Assembly: GCA_017880865.1 (NCBI GenBank)
Contig: JADGRL010000008.1
Coordinates: 1 to 64,000 of the forward strand
Direction of reading: 5' to 3'
Length of the DNA stretch: 64,000 bases
DNA from: Gallionella sp.
Lineage (GTDB): Bacteria > Pseudomonadota > Gammaproteobacteria > Burkholderiales > Gallionellaceae
How positions within the stretch are numbered: position 1 is the stretch's first letter; every line of letters starts with the position of its first letter. Shown piece by piece: positions 44,448 to 55,865 of this stretch. Position numbers and translations under genes: made by a program. Under the pieces are notes generated by a model. The model ran no database searches. It was not told the DNA's origin and saw nothing but the letters and a program-made list of their open reading frames with translations.

Positions 44448-45143
44448 TTAATCCTTACGCCCCATAATGATGGGTGCCAATATCTCGGCTCGCTTCCAAT
44501 CATCCTGCGTGTCGATATCCTGGACTCGCCAACGTGGGATCACTATTGGCTTCGAGCGCCGATCAAAAATGCGCTTGCCCTCCAGCCATGCATCAGGTCG
44601 CCCCCAGTAGAATTGCCCTGCGTCATGTAGCGCTGCGGGCAAGTCTTGCGAGCGCGTAGCGAAATGTTCCGGAAAGAACATCTCTATTCCGCCTTCGGCA
44701 GTTTGCTTGAATGAGCGGAAGATAGGAGCGGCAAAATCGGTCACGGTGAATGCGTAATCCCAATCACCGGAATTCAGTGCTTCCCAACCTCGCTTGAGAT
44801 CATCTACCTGAATGAATGGCGCTGTCGCATAGATGCAGCATACCGCAGTCACATCAAACCCCTGATCTAATGCCCATTGTGTGGCGTGAGCGATGACGGG
44901 TGTGGTTCCTGCGTGATCGTTGGATAGCTCTTCAGGGCGCATGAAGGGTACTTCCGCCCCCCACTGTTTAGCCACTTCGGTGATCTCGGCGTCATCCGTC
45001 GAGACGATAACGCGCTTGAACAGTCCCGAGGAATTGGCTGCCTCTATCGACCAAGCGATCATCGGCTTGCCGCAGAAGGGTTTGATGTTTTTGCGCGGGA
45101 TGCGTTTGCTTCCGCCGCGAGCAGGGATGACAGCGATTCTCAT
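44448..45143 (-). CDS. pseF: Pseudaminic acid cytidylyltransferase
   Basis: A 231-residue enzyme activating pseudaminic acid with CTP. RIAVIPARGGSKRIPRKNIKPFCGKPMIAWSIEAA is the CMP-sugar synthetase opening (nucleotide-binding P-loop-like RGGSKR). VIVSTDDAEI near residue 47 and YIYATAPF-like CCIYATAPF near 102 give the acceptor site, and the size matches PseF (about 230 residues). It overlaps the upstream pseC by ATGA. Confidence 0.93.
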   Translation of the reverse strand: MRIAVIPARGGSKRIPRKNIKPFCGKPMIAWSIEAANSSGLFKRVIVSTDDAEITEVAKQWGAEVPFMRPEELSNDHAGTTPVIAHATQWALDQGFDVTAVCCIYATAPFIQVDDLKRGWEALNSGDWDYAFTVTDFAAPIFRSFKQTAEGGIEMFFPEHFATRSQDLPAALHDAGQFYWGRPDAWLEGKRIFDRRSKPIVIPRWRVQDIDTQDDWKRAEILAPIIMGRKD

Positions 45144-46309
45144 TTTTCAGTGGCTAGTCGTATTGCCTCGATCACTTTGTCTTGCTGCGCTTCAGTCAAT
45201 CCCGGATACATCGGCAAACTGATCGCCTCGGCGTAATAATGCTCAGCTTCCAGACAATGTCCTGCCTTGAATCCCAAGCCTTCATAGTAAGGCTGGCGAT
45301 ACACCGGAATGTAATGCATGTTCACTCCTATGCCTGCTGCACGCAATGCTTCAAACACTTGGCGATGTGTACCGCCAATATCACCAAGCTTTAAACGAAT
45401 CACATACAGATGCAAACCGGAATAGCTGTCCGCGTGCTGCCACGGCGTAATCACTGGCATATCAGCCAGAAGCTGGTCGTATAACTTGGCAATGGCATGC
45501 CGCCTGGTGACGAATTCGTCCAGCCGCCGCATTTGGCTCAAACCCAGTGCGGCTTGCAAGTCGGTCATGCGGTAGTTATAGCCAAGGTCGAGTTGCTGGT
45601 AGTACCAAGGACCCTCCGGTGCATGGGTCATCTCGCTCACGTCACGGGTGATGCCGTGGCTGCGCAGTAACTGCATGTGCTTCGCCAACTGTGCATCGTT
45701 GGTCATGGCCATGCCGCCTTCACCTGTGGTGATGATCTTGACCGGGTGGAAGCTGAATACGGTGATATCGCTGTAACGACAGTTGCCGATTGGTTCGCCG
45801 CGATATTTTCCGCCAATCGCGTGCGAAGCATCCTCGATGATCTTGAATCCATATTGCTGGCTGAGCGCGTGAATGCCTGCCATGTCGCATGGCTGTCCGC
45901 ATAGATGTACGGGAATCACAACCTTGGGTAGATTGCCGATCTTTTCTGCGTGTACTAGTTTTTCTGCCAAGCGCTCTACACTCATGTTGTAGGTGCGCGA
46001 ATCAATATCCACAAAATCGATCTGTGCGCCGCAATAAAGTGCACAGTTTGCGCTCGCCACAAAAGTGATCGGAGTCGTCCAGACTTTATCGTTTGGCCCC
46101 ACACTCAGCGCCAAACAGGCAATGTGCAGGGCACTCGTGGCGCTGTTCGCCGCAACGGCATGTTGTGCACCGCAATAGTCCGCGATGCTCTTTTCAAAAG
46201 CGGGAACCGCCGGGCCTTGCGTCAGATAGTCAGAACGCAGCACATCCACGACGGCCTGGATGTCCGCATCAGATATATCTTGTCGTCCGTAAGGAATCAT
46301 CGCTGTCAT
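45140..46309 (-). CDS. pseC: UDP-4-amino-4,6-dideoxy-N-acetyl-L-altrosamine transaminase
   Basis: A 389-residue PLP-dependent DegT-type aminotransferase for the second step of pseudaminic acid synthesis. MIPYGRQDISDADIQAVVDVLRSDYLTQGPAVPAFE is the PseC start. NSATSALHIACLAL binds phosphate, EDASHAIGGKY carries the Asp that contacts the pyridine nitrogen, and FSFHPVKIITTGEGG near residue 195 holds the Schiff-base lysine. Overlaps pseB and pseF by four bases on either side, so the three are coupled. Confidence 0.95.
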   Translation of the reverse strand: MTAMIPYGRQDISDADIQAVVDVLRSDYLTQGPAVPAFEKSIADYCGAQHAVAANSATSALHIACLALSVGPNDKVWTTPITFVASANCALYCGAQIDFVDIDSRTYNMSVERLAEKLVHAEKIGNLPKVVIPVHLCGQPCDMAGIHALSQQYGFKIIEDASHAIGGKYRGEPIGNCRYSDITVFSFHPVKIITTGEGGMAMTNDAQLAKHMQLLRSHGITRDVSEMTHAPEGPWYYQQLDLGYNYRMTDLQAALGLSQMRRLDEFVTRRHAIAKLYDQLLADMPVITPWQHADSYSGLHLYVIRLKLGDIGGTHRQVFEALRAAGIGVNMHYIPVYRQPYYEGLGFKAGHCLEAEHYYAEAISLPMYPGLTEAQQDKVIEAIRLATEK

Positions 46310-47304
46310 ATCTTGCCGATATTTTCACGATTCTGTGCGATCCATGTTTGTAACGAAGCAATACTCATCCACTCGGAATTATTGTCAGAACAGTAAGTGA
46401 ATTCTTCAGTTACCTTGATGCCATCCTTGATGCGGTATGGGTCGCTGCACCAATTGTGTATGGCGGGCAGTATTTTGAAGTGATCAGAATATTGATAAGT
46501 GTAATGAACATCTTCTGTTCCGATCATTTGTTCGTGAAGTTTCTCGCCGGGACGGATGCCAATAATCTCGTGTTTTGCGTCAGGGACGCAGGCAAGCGCG
46601 ACATCAGCCACTTTCATGGACGGAATCTTTTTTACATAAATTTCCCCGCCCACCATGTCTTCAAATGCATGCCATACCAGCTCTACTCCTTGCTCCAGGG
46701 TGATCATGAAGCGGGTCATACGAGCATCTGTGATCGGCAATGTGCCTTTGCTTTTGATCGAAAGAAAAAAGGGGATGACAGATCCGCGCGATCCCATAAC
46801 GTTGCCATAACGTACTACGCTAAAACGGGTGCCATGAGAACCCGAATAAGAATTCCCGGCAATAAAAAGTTTATCCGATGTGAGCTTTGTCGCACCATAA
46901 AGGTTGGCGGGGCTGCTCGCTTTATCGGTCGAGAGCGCGACGACGCGCTTAACACCGCGATCTATACACGCATCAATCAAGTTCATCGCACCGATTACGT
47001 TGGTTTTGACGCATTCGAATGGGTTGTATTCGGCTGTAGGTACAATCTTGGTTGCGGCCGCATGCACCACATAATCGATACCGTCGAGTGCACGGGATAG
47101 ACGGTCCTTATCGCGCACATCGCCGATGAAAAATCGAACGCGCGAGTCATTGGCATAAAGCTTGGCCATTTCCCATTGTTTCATTTCGTCACGCGAGTAA
47201 ATGACCAGACGACGTGGGTTGTACTTGGCCAAAGTCATCGGCACAAAGGTATGTCCAAATGAACCTGTGCCGCCGGTGATCAAAATATTTTTGTTGTCGT
47301 ACAT
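46306..47304 (-). CDS. pseB: UDP-N-acetylglucosamine 4,6-dehydratase (inverting)
   Basis: A 332-residue SDR enzyme that converts UDP-GlcNAc to the 4-keto-6-deoxy-L-arabino sugar, the first committed step. ILITGGTGSFGHTFVPMTL holds the NADP site, DVRDKDRLSRALDGIDYVVHAAA follows, and VALSTDKASSPANLYGATKLTSDKLF gives the catalytic Asp-Lys pair (TDKA) and Tyr-x3-Lys. It is the first gene of the 20-kb minus-strand operon; the promoter is probably in the 50 bases between it and waaC. Confidence 0.95.
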   Translation of the reverse strand: MYDNKNILITGGTGSFGHTFVPMTLAKYNPRRLVIYSRDEMKQWEMAKLYANDSRVRFFIGDVRDKDRLSRALDGIDYVVHAAATKIVPTAEYNPFECVKTNVIGAMNLIDACIDRGVKRVVALSTDKASSPANLYGATKLTSDKLFIAGNSYSGSHGTRFSVVRYGNVMGSRGSVIPFFLSIKSKGTLPITDARMTRFMITLEQGVELVWHAFEDMVGGEIYVKKIPSMKVADVALACVPDAKHEIIGIRPGEKLHEQMIGTEDVHYTYQYSDHFKILPAIHNWCSDPYRIKDGIKVTEEFTYCSDNNSEWMSIASLQTWIAQNRENIGKI

Positions 47305-47355
47305 GTTTACCCCATTAAACCATCTGCGCTCTTACACTAGCATATATGCCGTTAT

Positions 47356-48444
47356 TTACGCGTTAGATATTCTAGCAGCTTGCGAGCTCGCCTCTCTTAC
47401 GCTTTCGGGTATTAATGCTGGCACTGCTTGATACACCCGCAGTGCGCTAATCGCCTGCTGACAGGGGGGTATGCCGGCATCATTTAAAATTTGGCAATCA
47501 CGTTTAAAGCAAGGGGAACACTCAACGTTGCTGGTCAGGTGCAAGCAGGCATGACCTAAAATACCGCTGTAGTCTGGTGAAGTAGGCCCATGCAGCATTA
47601 TGCCAGGGACATCGAGTGCCGCTGCCAGGTGCCCGATTCCGCTTTCTACGCTGACGAACGCACGGGCATGCAGCAACACTTTCATTAATTCGGTTAGCGA
47701 AAGCTTGGGTAACACCAGCGCATGAACACCATCGGCAGCTTGCAAACGATGAGCGCGTAGGCGTTCAATCTCGTTGCCCCACGGCAACAGACAGCGCCAG
47801 CCCCGTTGCGTCAGTAAATGTATCAGTTCCTGCCATGAGGCTTCCGGCCAGTATTTACTATTCCAGGTTGTACCATGCAGCAATACGATATAGGGCTGTT
47901 CGGTTACTCGCCTGAGTGCTTCTGAAAAACTGGTTTGCATTTGCTCGCGTCTAAATTTATCCAGACCGAAATCGACAGGTTGCGTTATGTCGGCTGCGAA
48001 AATTCTCGCAACTAGTTGCCGATTTTTTTCGATGACATGCAAGCCATTAGGCACGCTGGCTGTCTTTTGATACAGCCGCGCCGCCAGCGATTCACGGGCT
48101 GCTTCGGTATCAAAACCGAACACGGGAATTCCTGAGAGTCGCGCCAGTAACGCGCTTTTGAGTAAGCCCTGCGCATCCAGCACAATATCGTATTTTTCTG
48201 CTTGTAGTTGTCGTCGCAACCGGCTTAACAGTATCGGTATTTTCCACCATATTTTTTTATGGGCACGTAACGGCACTGCAATCACTTTATTAATCGCCGA
48301 ATGCCAACCCACCGCCTCGGCAAAGGCTGGCTCTACCAACCAATGAATCTCCGCATCGGGGAAATGGCGGCGCAAATCACTGACGGCAGGAAACATGTGA
48401 AGAATGTCACCTAACGAAGATAACTTTACAACGAGAATTTTCAT
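47356..48444 (-). CDS. waaC: Lipopolysaccharide heptosyltransferase I
   Basis: A 362-residue GT9 enzyme adding the first L-glycero-D-manno-heptose to Kdo of the inner core. MKILVVKLSSLGDILHMFPAVSDLRRHFPDAEIHWLVEPAF is the WaaC start; IVLLHGTTWNSKYWPEASWQELI, LPKLSLTELMKVLLHARAFVSVESGIGHLAAAL and VPGIMLHGPTSPDYSGIL are the donor-binding blocks. It ends 51 bases before the pse operon begins and diverges from waaA, so the two inner-core genes share a 162-base intergenic region. Confidence 0.93.
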   Translation of the reverse strand: MKILVVKLSSLGDILHMFPAVSDLRRHFPDAEIHWLVEPAFAEAVGWHSAINKVIAVPLRAHKKIWWKIPILLSRLRRQLQAEKYDIVLDAQGLLKSALLARLSGIPVFGFDTEAARESLAARLYQKTASVPNGLHVIEKNRQLVARIFAADITQPVDFGLDKFRREQMQTSFSEALRRVTEQPYIVLLHGTTWNSKYWPEASWQELIHLLTQRGWRCLLPWGNEIERLRAHRLQAADGVHALVLPKLSLTELMKVLLHARAFVSVESGIGHLAAALDVPGIMLHGPTSPDYSGILGHACLHLTSNVECSPCFKRDCQILNDAGIPPCQQAISALRVYQAVPALIPESVREASSQAARISNA

Positions 48445-48606
48445 TATGGAAATCTATGTAATTACCACGTACTTTTTGCCGAGTTACAACCAAAGAACTT
48501 TGGTCATTCTAGTGGGCGCGAGAAATTACAACAAATGTTTTTCTTGAGTAGTGCGCGCAACGACATTACTATTCTAGACACCATTAAGACACTTGAGCCA
48601 TATCGG

Positions 48607-49887
48607 ATGATATTTATTTACTCCCTCGCGCTGTGGCTGCTGTTGCCCTACATTTTTCTGCACCTGCTTTGGCGTGCGCGCAAACAACCAGAATATCTGC
48701 GCCACATTGGTGAGCGTTTCGGCTTTTATTCCATAAAATCTGGCAAACCAATTATATGGCTTCACGCCGTCTCTGTTGGCGAAACCCGCGCCTCGCAAAG
48801 TCTTGTTACCAGACTGCGCGAAACCTACCCTGACCATCAAATCCTGATCACCCACACCACCCCCACCGGCCGCACTACCAGCGAACAATTGTATGGCGAT
48901 AGTGTGTTGCGCGCATATCTCCCTTATGACTTTCCTTTTGCTGTGCGTAAATTCTTACTCCATTTTCGCCCGCAACTTGGCATTCTGATGGAAACAGAAA
49001 TTTGGTTTAATTTGATTCATTTTTGCCATGGATTAGGTATACCACTTTTGCTGCTGAATGCGCGCATGTCTGAAAGATCTGCACAAGGTTACGGTCGATT
49101 TGCAAAATTAACGCTCAATGCATTGGGTGAACTCACTGCCATAGCCGCGCAATCCGCTGACGATGCCGTGCGCTTGACCAGTCTAGGCGCACAAAATATA
49201 TTAATAATGGGCAACCTCAAATTCGATATCAAACCGCCATACGCCATGCTCGAATTGGGAAAACAACTGCGCGAACAGTTTGGCGTGACACGAAAAGTAC
49301 TTCTTGCTGCCAGCACCCGCGAGGGAGAAGAAGTATTGTTGCTTGATGCCCTGAAAAATATCCTTATCCCTGACTTGCTGCTGGTGATCGTCCCGCGCCA
49401 CCCACAACGCTTCGCCGATATCGCAAACTTACTTGAGCAACGCGACATCTTGTTTCAGCGCAGAAGCAATAATCACGCTGTGTCAGATGAAATTCAAGTG
49501 GTGCTGGGCGACAGCATGGGAGAAATGTTTGCTTACTACGCCGCCTCAGACATCGCTTTTATCGGCGGCAGCCTGCTACCTTTCGGCGGACAAAACCTGA
49601 TCGAAGCATGCTTAGTTGGCACACCCGCATTGGTCGGCCCATATACCCACAATTTTGCAGAGGCGACCCGGCTAGCTGTTTCAGCCGGAGCTGCAATCCA
49701 GGTAACTGATGCATCAGGTCTTGCTACGCTCGCGCAACGCTTATTTCAGGACTCCAAAACGCTACTCGGCATGCGTCAACAATGTGCCCAATTTATAGAG
49801 CCCAACCTTGGCGCAACTTCAAAGTCCCTGCAACTCATCCAACAGCACTTGATCAATTCAACGATCAAACATTCTTCTAACCCTTAA
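48607..49887 (+). CDS. waaA: 3-deoxy-D-manno-octulosonic-acid (Kdo) transferase
   Basis: A 426-residue inner-membrane-anchored GT30 that adds Kdo to lipid IVA. One N-terminal hydrophobic segment (about residues 1-20) anchors it. GERFG, WLHAVSVGETRASQSLV (near 57) and ILITHTTPTGRTTSEQLYG (near 82) are the WaaA motifs; GDSMGEMFAYYAASDIAFIGGSLLPFGGQN near 300 is the donor-binding region. I start at the ATG at 48607 because this gives the usual length of about 425 residues; a longer frame from 48535 adds 24 residues without similarity. It converges on gyrB after 35 bases. Confidence 0.95.
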   Translation: MIFIYSLALWLLLPYIFLHLLWRARKQPEYLRHIGERFGFYSIKSGKPIIWLHAVSVGETRASQSLVTRLRETYPDHQILITHTTPTGRTTSEQLYGDSVLRAYLPYDFPFAVRKFLLHFRPQLGILMETEIWFNLIHFCHGLGIPLLLLNARMSERSAQGYGRFAKLTLNALGELTAIAAQSADDAVRLTSLGAQNILIMGNLKFDIKPPYAMLELGKQLREQFGVTRKVLLAASTREGEEVLLLDALKNILIPDLLLVIVPRHPQRFADIANLLEQRDILFQRRSNNHAVSDEIQVVLGDSMGEMFAYYAASDIAFIGGSLLPFGGQNLIEACLVGTPALVGPYTHNFAEATRLAVSAGAAIQVTDASGLATLAQRLFQDSKTLLGMRQQCAQFIEPNLGATSKSLQLIQQHLINSTIKHSSNP

Positions 49888-49922
49888 AACCAGGTTAGTT
49901 TTGGAACGTTCTGGCCCCCTTT

Positions 49923-53461
<3,539 letters not shown>

Positions 53462-53658
53462 AATATAAATACCTAATAAGAATAATAATGACAGTTATTG
53501 TTGTTAATGACCCAAGTAATCTTATTTAAAACAAAATGATAACAATTAAAAATTCTGATAATTTGTTGTTGATTTTGGTGCGGGTAAATGTTGATAACTT
53601 TATTCATTGCCTTAATAATGATATTTATTAACATTTTATTCACAGCGCGCACACAGGG
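53462..53658. other. Candidate oriC: AT-rich dnaA-dnaN intergenic region
   Basis: A 197-base, strongly AT-rich gap. It contains a DnaA-box-like TTATTCACA at 53636-53644, a box-like TGTTGATAA (TTATCAACA on the minus strand) at 53589-53597, and further TTATCC/GTTATC elements close to the dnaA stop. Genes on the right of this region run rightwards from rpmH and those on the left run leftwards. This position and composition fit the chromosomal replication origin, but unwinding or GC-skew data would be needed to fix the exact element. Confidence 0.6.
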
Positions 53659-55014
53659 TTATCCCCTTAATGTTTGTAATAATATTTTATAGTCAGCATC
53701 TATTGTCGTGTCGATAGTTCGTAAATTAGCTATTGTTTTACAAGCATGAATTACCGTCGAATGATCTTTTCCGCCGAATGAGTTTCCAATTTCCGGCAAG
53801 CTCATCGTAGTTATTTCTCTTGCCAAGGACATTGCAATTTGTCGCGGACGGGTTAAATTCCGAGTGCGTTTTTTTGAAAGAAGTTCGGCCATTTTAATCC
53901 GATAATAATCCGCCACTGTTTTTTGGATATTATCAATAGAAACAAGCCTGCTCTGTGCAACTAAAATATCTTTTAAGCCCTCTCGCGCCGTTTCGATGGA
54001 AATAATACGCTTATGAAACTTGGCATAGGCTTCGACACGCTTTAATGCGCCCTCTAGTTCGCGAACATTTGAGCTAACGTGCTTTGCAACAAAAAAAGCA
54101 ACTTCATCATTAAGAGAGTAACCACTTAGTGAAGCTTTTTTCAAAAGAATAGCTACGCGCATTTCCAACTCGGGTGGTTCAATTGCAACCGTTAAGCCCC
54201 AGCCGAAACGCGATACTAGACGGCTTTCTAACCCGGTTATTTCTTTAGGAAATGTGTCGCTGGTCAAAATAACCTGTTTATGAGAGTCAACCAATGTGTT
54301 GAATGCGTAAAAGAACTCCTCTTGAGTTTTTGCTTTACCGGCAAAAAATTGAATATCATCAATAAGTAAAACATCAAGTGAGTGATAAAATTGTTTAAAT
54401 TCTTCAAATTTGTTGGTTTGATAGGCCCGAACAACATCTGCAACATATCTTTCGGCATGCATGTAGCATATTTTTGCTTGTGGATTACTCAGCCTAATTT
54501 GATTACCAATGGCTTGTAATAAGTGTGTTTTACCTAGCCCGACCCCACCATATATAAAAAGAGGGTTGTAAGAAACCCCTGGTAATTCAGCTACTTGTGT
54601 TGCGGCAGCGAAACCTAATTGATTGGCTTTACCAATAACAAAATTTTCGAATGTGAGACTGGGATTTATTTTTCCATAACCTCTAAAAGAGGTTTCAATC
54701 TTGGGTTTGTTTTCAATTGAGCTAATTATCTTTTTTGGAGGGGGCGGTTCGGGCGATTTGTTTATGTTCGCTAAATCTAGAATACGAAATTCAAATGGTG
54801 GTACTTTCGCATAGGTTAGTCCTGCTTGTCGGCTAATTTCAGGCAAAAAACGTTCTTGAACAAGCTTTAAAGTAAAGCTGTTAGGCGCTGTAAGGACCAA
54901 TGTTCCATTCTCACTCTTGAGATGCAGAGGCTTTATCCATGAGTTATATTGTTGTGGCGGCAGACTCTTTTCAAACGAGCTGAGGCATGAATCCCAAAAA
55001 GAAAGTTCCTGCAT
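53659..55014 (-). CDS. dnaA: Chromosomal replication initiator DnaA
   Basis: A 451-residue initiator with an N-terminal domain (FWDSCLSSFEKSLPPQQYNSWIKPL), a variable linker, the AAA+ domain with Walker A GGVGLGKTH and Walker B VLLIDDIQFFAGK, and the C-terminal helix-turn-helix box-binding region with LTRPRQIAMSLAREIT, SLPEIGNSFGGKDHSTVIHAC. I put the start at the ATG at 55012-55014. The proposed -10 lies at 55058-55063, so upstream ATGs would be at or before the likely transcript start, and residues before this point do not match the family. Confidence 0.95.
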   Translation of the reverse strand: MQELSFWDSCLSSFEKSLPPQQYNSWIKPLHLKSENGTLVLTAPNSFTLKLVQERFLPEISRQAGLTYAKVPPFEFRILDLANINKSPEPPPPKKIISSIENKPKIETSFRGYGKINPSLTFENFVIGKANQLGFAAATQVAELPGVSYNPLFIYGGVGLGKTHLLQAIGNQIRLSNPQAKICYMHAERYVADVVRAYQTNKFEEFKQFYHSLDVLLIDDIQFFAGKAKTQEEFFYAFNTLVDSHKQVILTSDTFPKEITGLESRLVSRFGWGLTVAIEPPELEMRVAILLKKASLSGYSLNDEVAFFVAKHVSSNVRELEGALKRVEAYAKFHKRIISIETAREGLKDILVAQSRLVSIDNIQKTVADYYRIKMAELLSKKRTRNLTRPRQIAMSLAREITTMSLPEIGNSFGGKDHSTVIHACKTIANLRTIDTTIDADYKILLQTLRG

Positions 55015-55057
55015 AGTTTGAGTTAAGAAAGGCTCCGCGGGAATTAAGATTTTCATT

Positions 55058-55088
55058 ATTCTACACGGCAAACTTAAACTTATCCACA
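55058..55088 (-). promoter_or_regulatory. Putative dnaA promoter with overlapping DnaA box
   Basis: On the minus strand, TAGAAT (-10, plus coordinates 55058-55063) and TGGATA (-35, 55081-55086) are 17 bases apart. The -35 lies within a perfect DnaA box, TTATCCACA on the plus strand at 55080-55088. That arrangement suggests DnaA represses its own promoter, as known in other bacteria; the -35 is weak (four of six). Confidence 0.5.
55080..55088 (+). other. DnaA box (perfect consensus)
   Basis: TTATCCACA, the consensus DnaA-binding 9-mer, in the region between dnaA and rpmH. It overlaps the proposed -35 of dnaA. Confidence 0.8.
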
Positions 55089-55108
55089 GGCAAAAAAGCA
55101 AATTAGAC

Positions 55109-55137
55109 TTGACACATAACGGTTAAGGCTTTGTAAT
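55109..55137 (+). promoter_or_regulatory. Strong sigma70 promoter of rpmH
   Basis: A perfect -35 TTGACA (55109-55114) and a -10 TGTAAT (55132-55137), five of six matches, separated by 17 bases. Transcription would begin about 25 bases upstream of the rpmH ATG at 55170 and carry on through rnpA, yidD and yidC. Confidence 0.8.
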
Positions 55138-55169
55138 AGCGCGTTTTACGATTCACCAAGGAAGAAAAC

Positions 55170-55304
55170 ATGAAACGCACATACCAGCCATCAGTAGTCA
55201 AAAGAAAACGCACCCATGGGTTTTTGGTACGCATGAAGACACGTGGGGGCCGCGCAGTTATCCGCGCACGTCGCGCTAGGGGCCGCGTAAGACTCGCGGT
55301 TTAG
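55170..55304 (+). CDS. rpmH: 50S ribosomal protein L34
   Basis: A 44-residue, highly basic protein: it begins [19 protein letters not shown], then has [20 protein letters not shown], the universal L34 sequence. A GGAAG ribosome-binding site precedes the ATG. First gene of the rpmH-rnpA-yidD-yidC run. Confidence 0.97.
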   Translation: MKRTYQPSVVKRKRTHGFLVRMKTRGGRAVIRARRARGRVRLAV

Positions 55305-55335
55305 CATCTCGTCCAAATTTACTTTCGCTTATCGT

Positions 55336-55656
55336 TTGCTTCGCGCGGACGGATTTGATCAGATTATTCACGCAGAAAATATCGCGGATAAATATTTCAA
55401 GATATTTTTTGCTCGTAATCACAAGAACAATGCCCGAATTGGGATAATTGCAAGCAAAAAAACCTTGCCTCGTGCGGCAGATCGCAATCGTGTAAAAAGA
55501 ATCATTCGGGAAGCGTTTCGCCAACACACAATCAAGCTTTGCAAGCTGGACATGGTTGTGATGGTGAGGCGCGATTATGCCCAGAAGGTTGATGTGCGGA
55601 TTAATAATTTGGATGGGCTTTTTAGCCAAGTTGAAAGCAGATGCGCAGATTATTAA
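55336..55656 (+). CDS. rnpA: Ribonuclease P protein component
   Basis: About 106 residues. [30 protein letters not shown] (about residues 33-62) is the RNP-binding core with the RNR motif; the protein assists the RNase P RNA in tRNA 5' maturation. The start is unclear: the frame is open from 55291, directly after a TAA, and contains no ATG or GTG before the conserved region. The first usable codon is TTG at 55336, without a ribosome-binding site, and family similarity ([13 protein letters not shown]) begins about four codons earlier. Overlaps yidD by 16 bases. Gene identity is firm, the start is not. Confidence 0.88.
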   Translation: MLRADGFDQIIHAENIADKYFKIFFARNHKNNARIGIIASKKTLPRAADRNRVKRIIREAFRQHTIKLCKLDMVVMVRRDYAQKVDVRINNLDGLFSQVESRCADY

Positions 55657-55850
55657 TTATGCTGATACGCGGCTATCAAGTCCTAATTAGTCCACTTGTC
55701 CCCCAGACGTGTAGATTTACCCCCAGTTGTTCCCATTATGCCGGTGAAGTCATTGCTAAACACGGTGTAATAAAAGGTGGCTGGCTCAGCATTAAACGAT
55801 TGCTGCGCTGTAACCCTTGGAATCCCGGCGGATACGACCCCGCGCCCTAA
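55641..55850 (+). CDS. yidD: Membrane protein insertion efficiency factor YidD
   Basis: A 69-residue protein. [38 protein letters not shown] and the [11 protein letters not shown] ending, with the conserved cysteines, are the YidD (UPF0161) pattern. It binds the inner face of the membrane and aids YidC-dependent insertion. Its start lies inside rnpA (16-base overlap), so translation is coupled. Confidence 0.95.
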   Translation: MRRLLIMLIRGYQVLISPLVPQTCRFTPSCSHYAGEVIAKHGVIKGGWLSIKRLLRCNPWNPGGYDPAP

Positions 55851-55865
55851 CATTTAGGCTTGATC

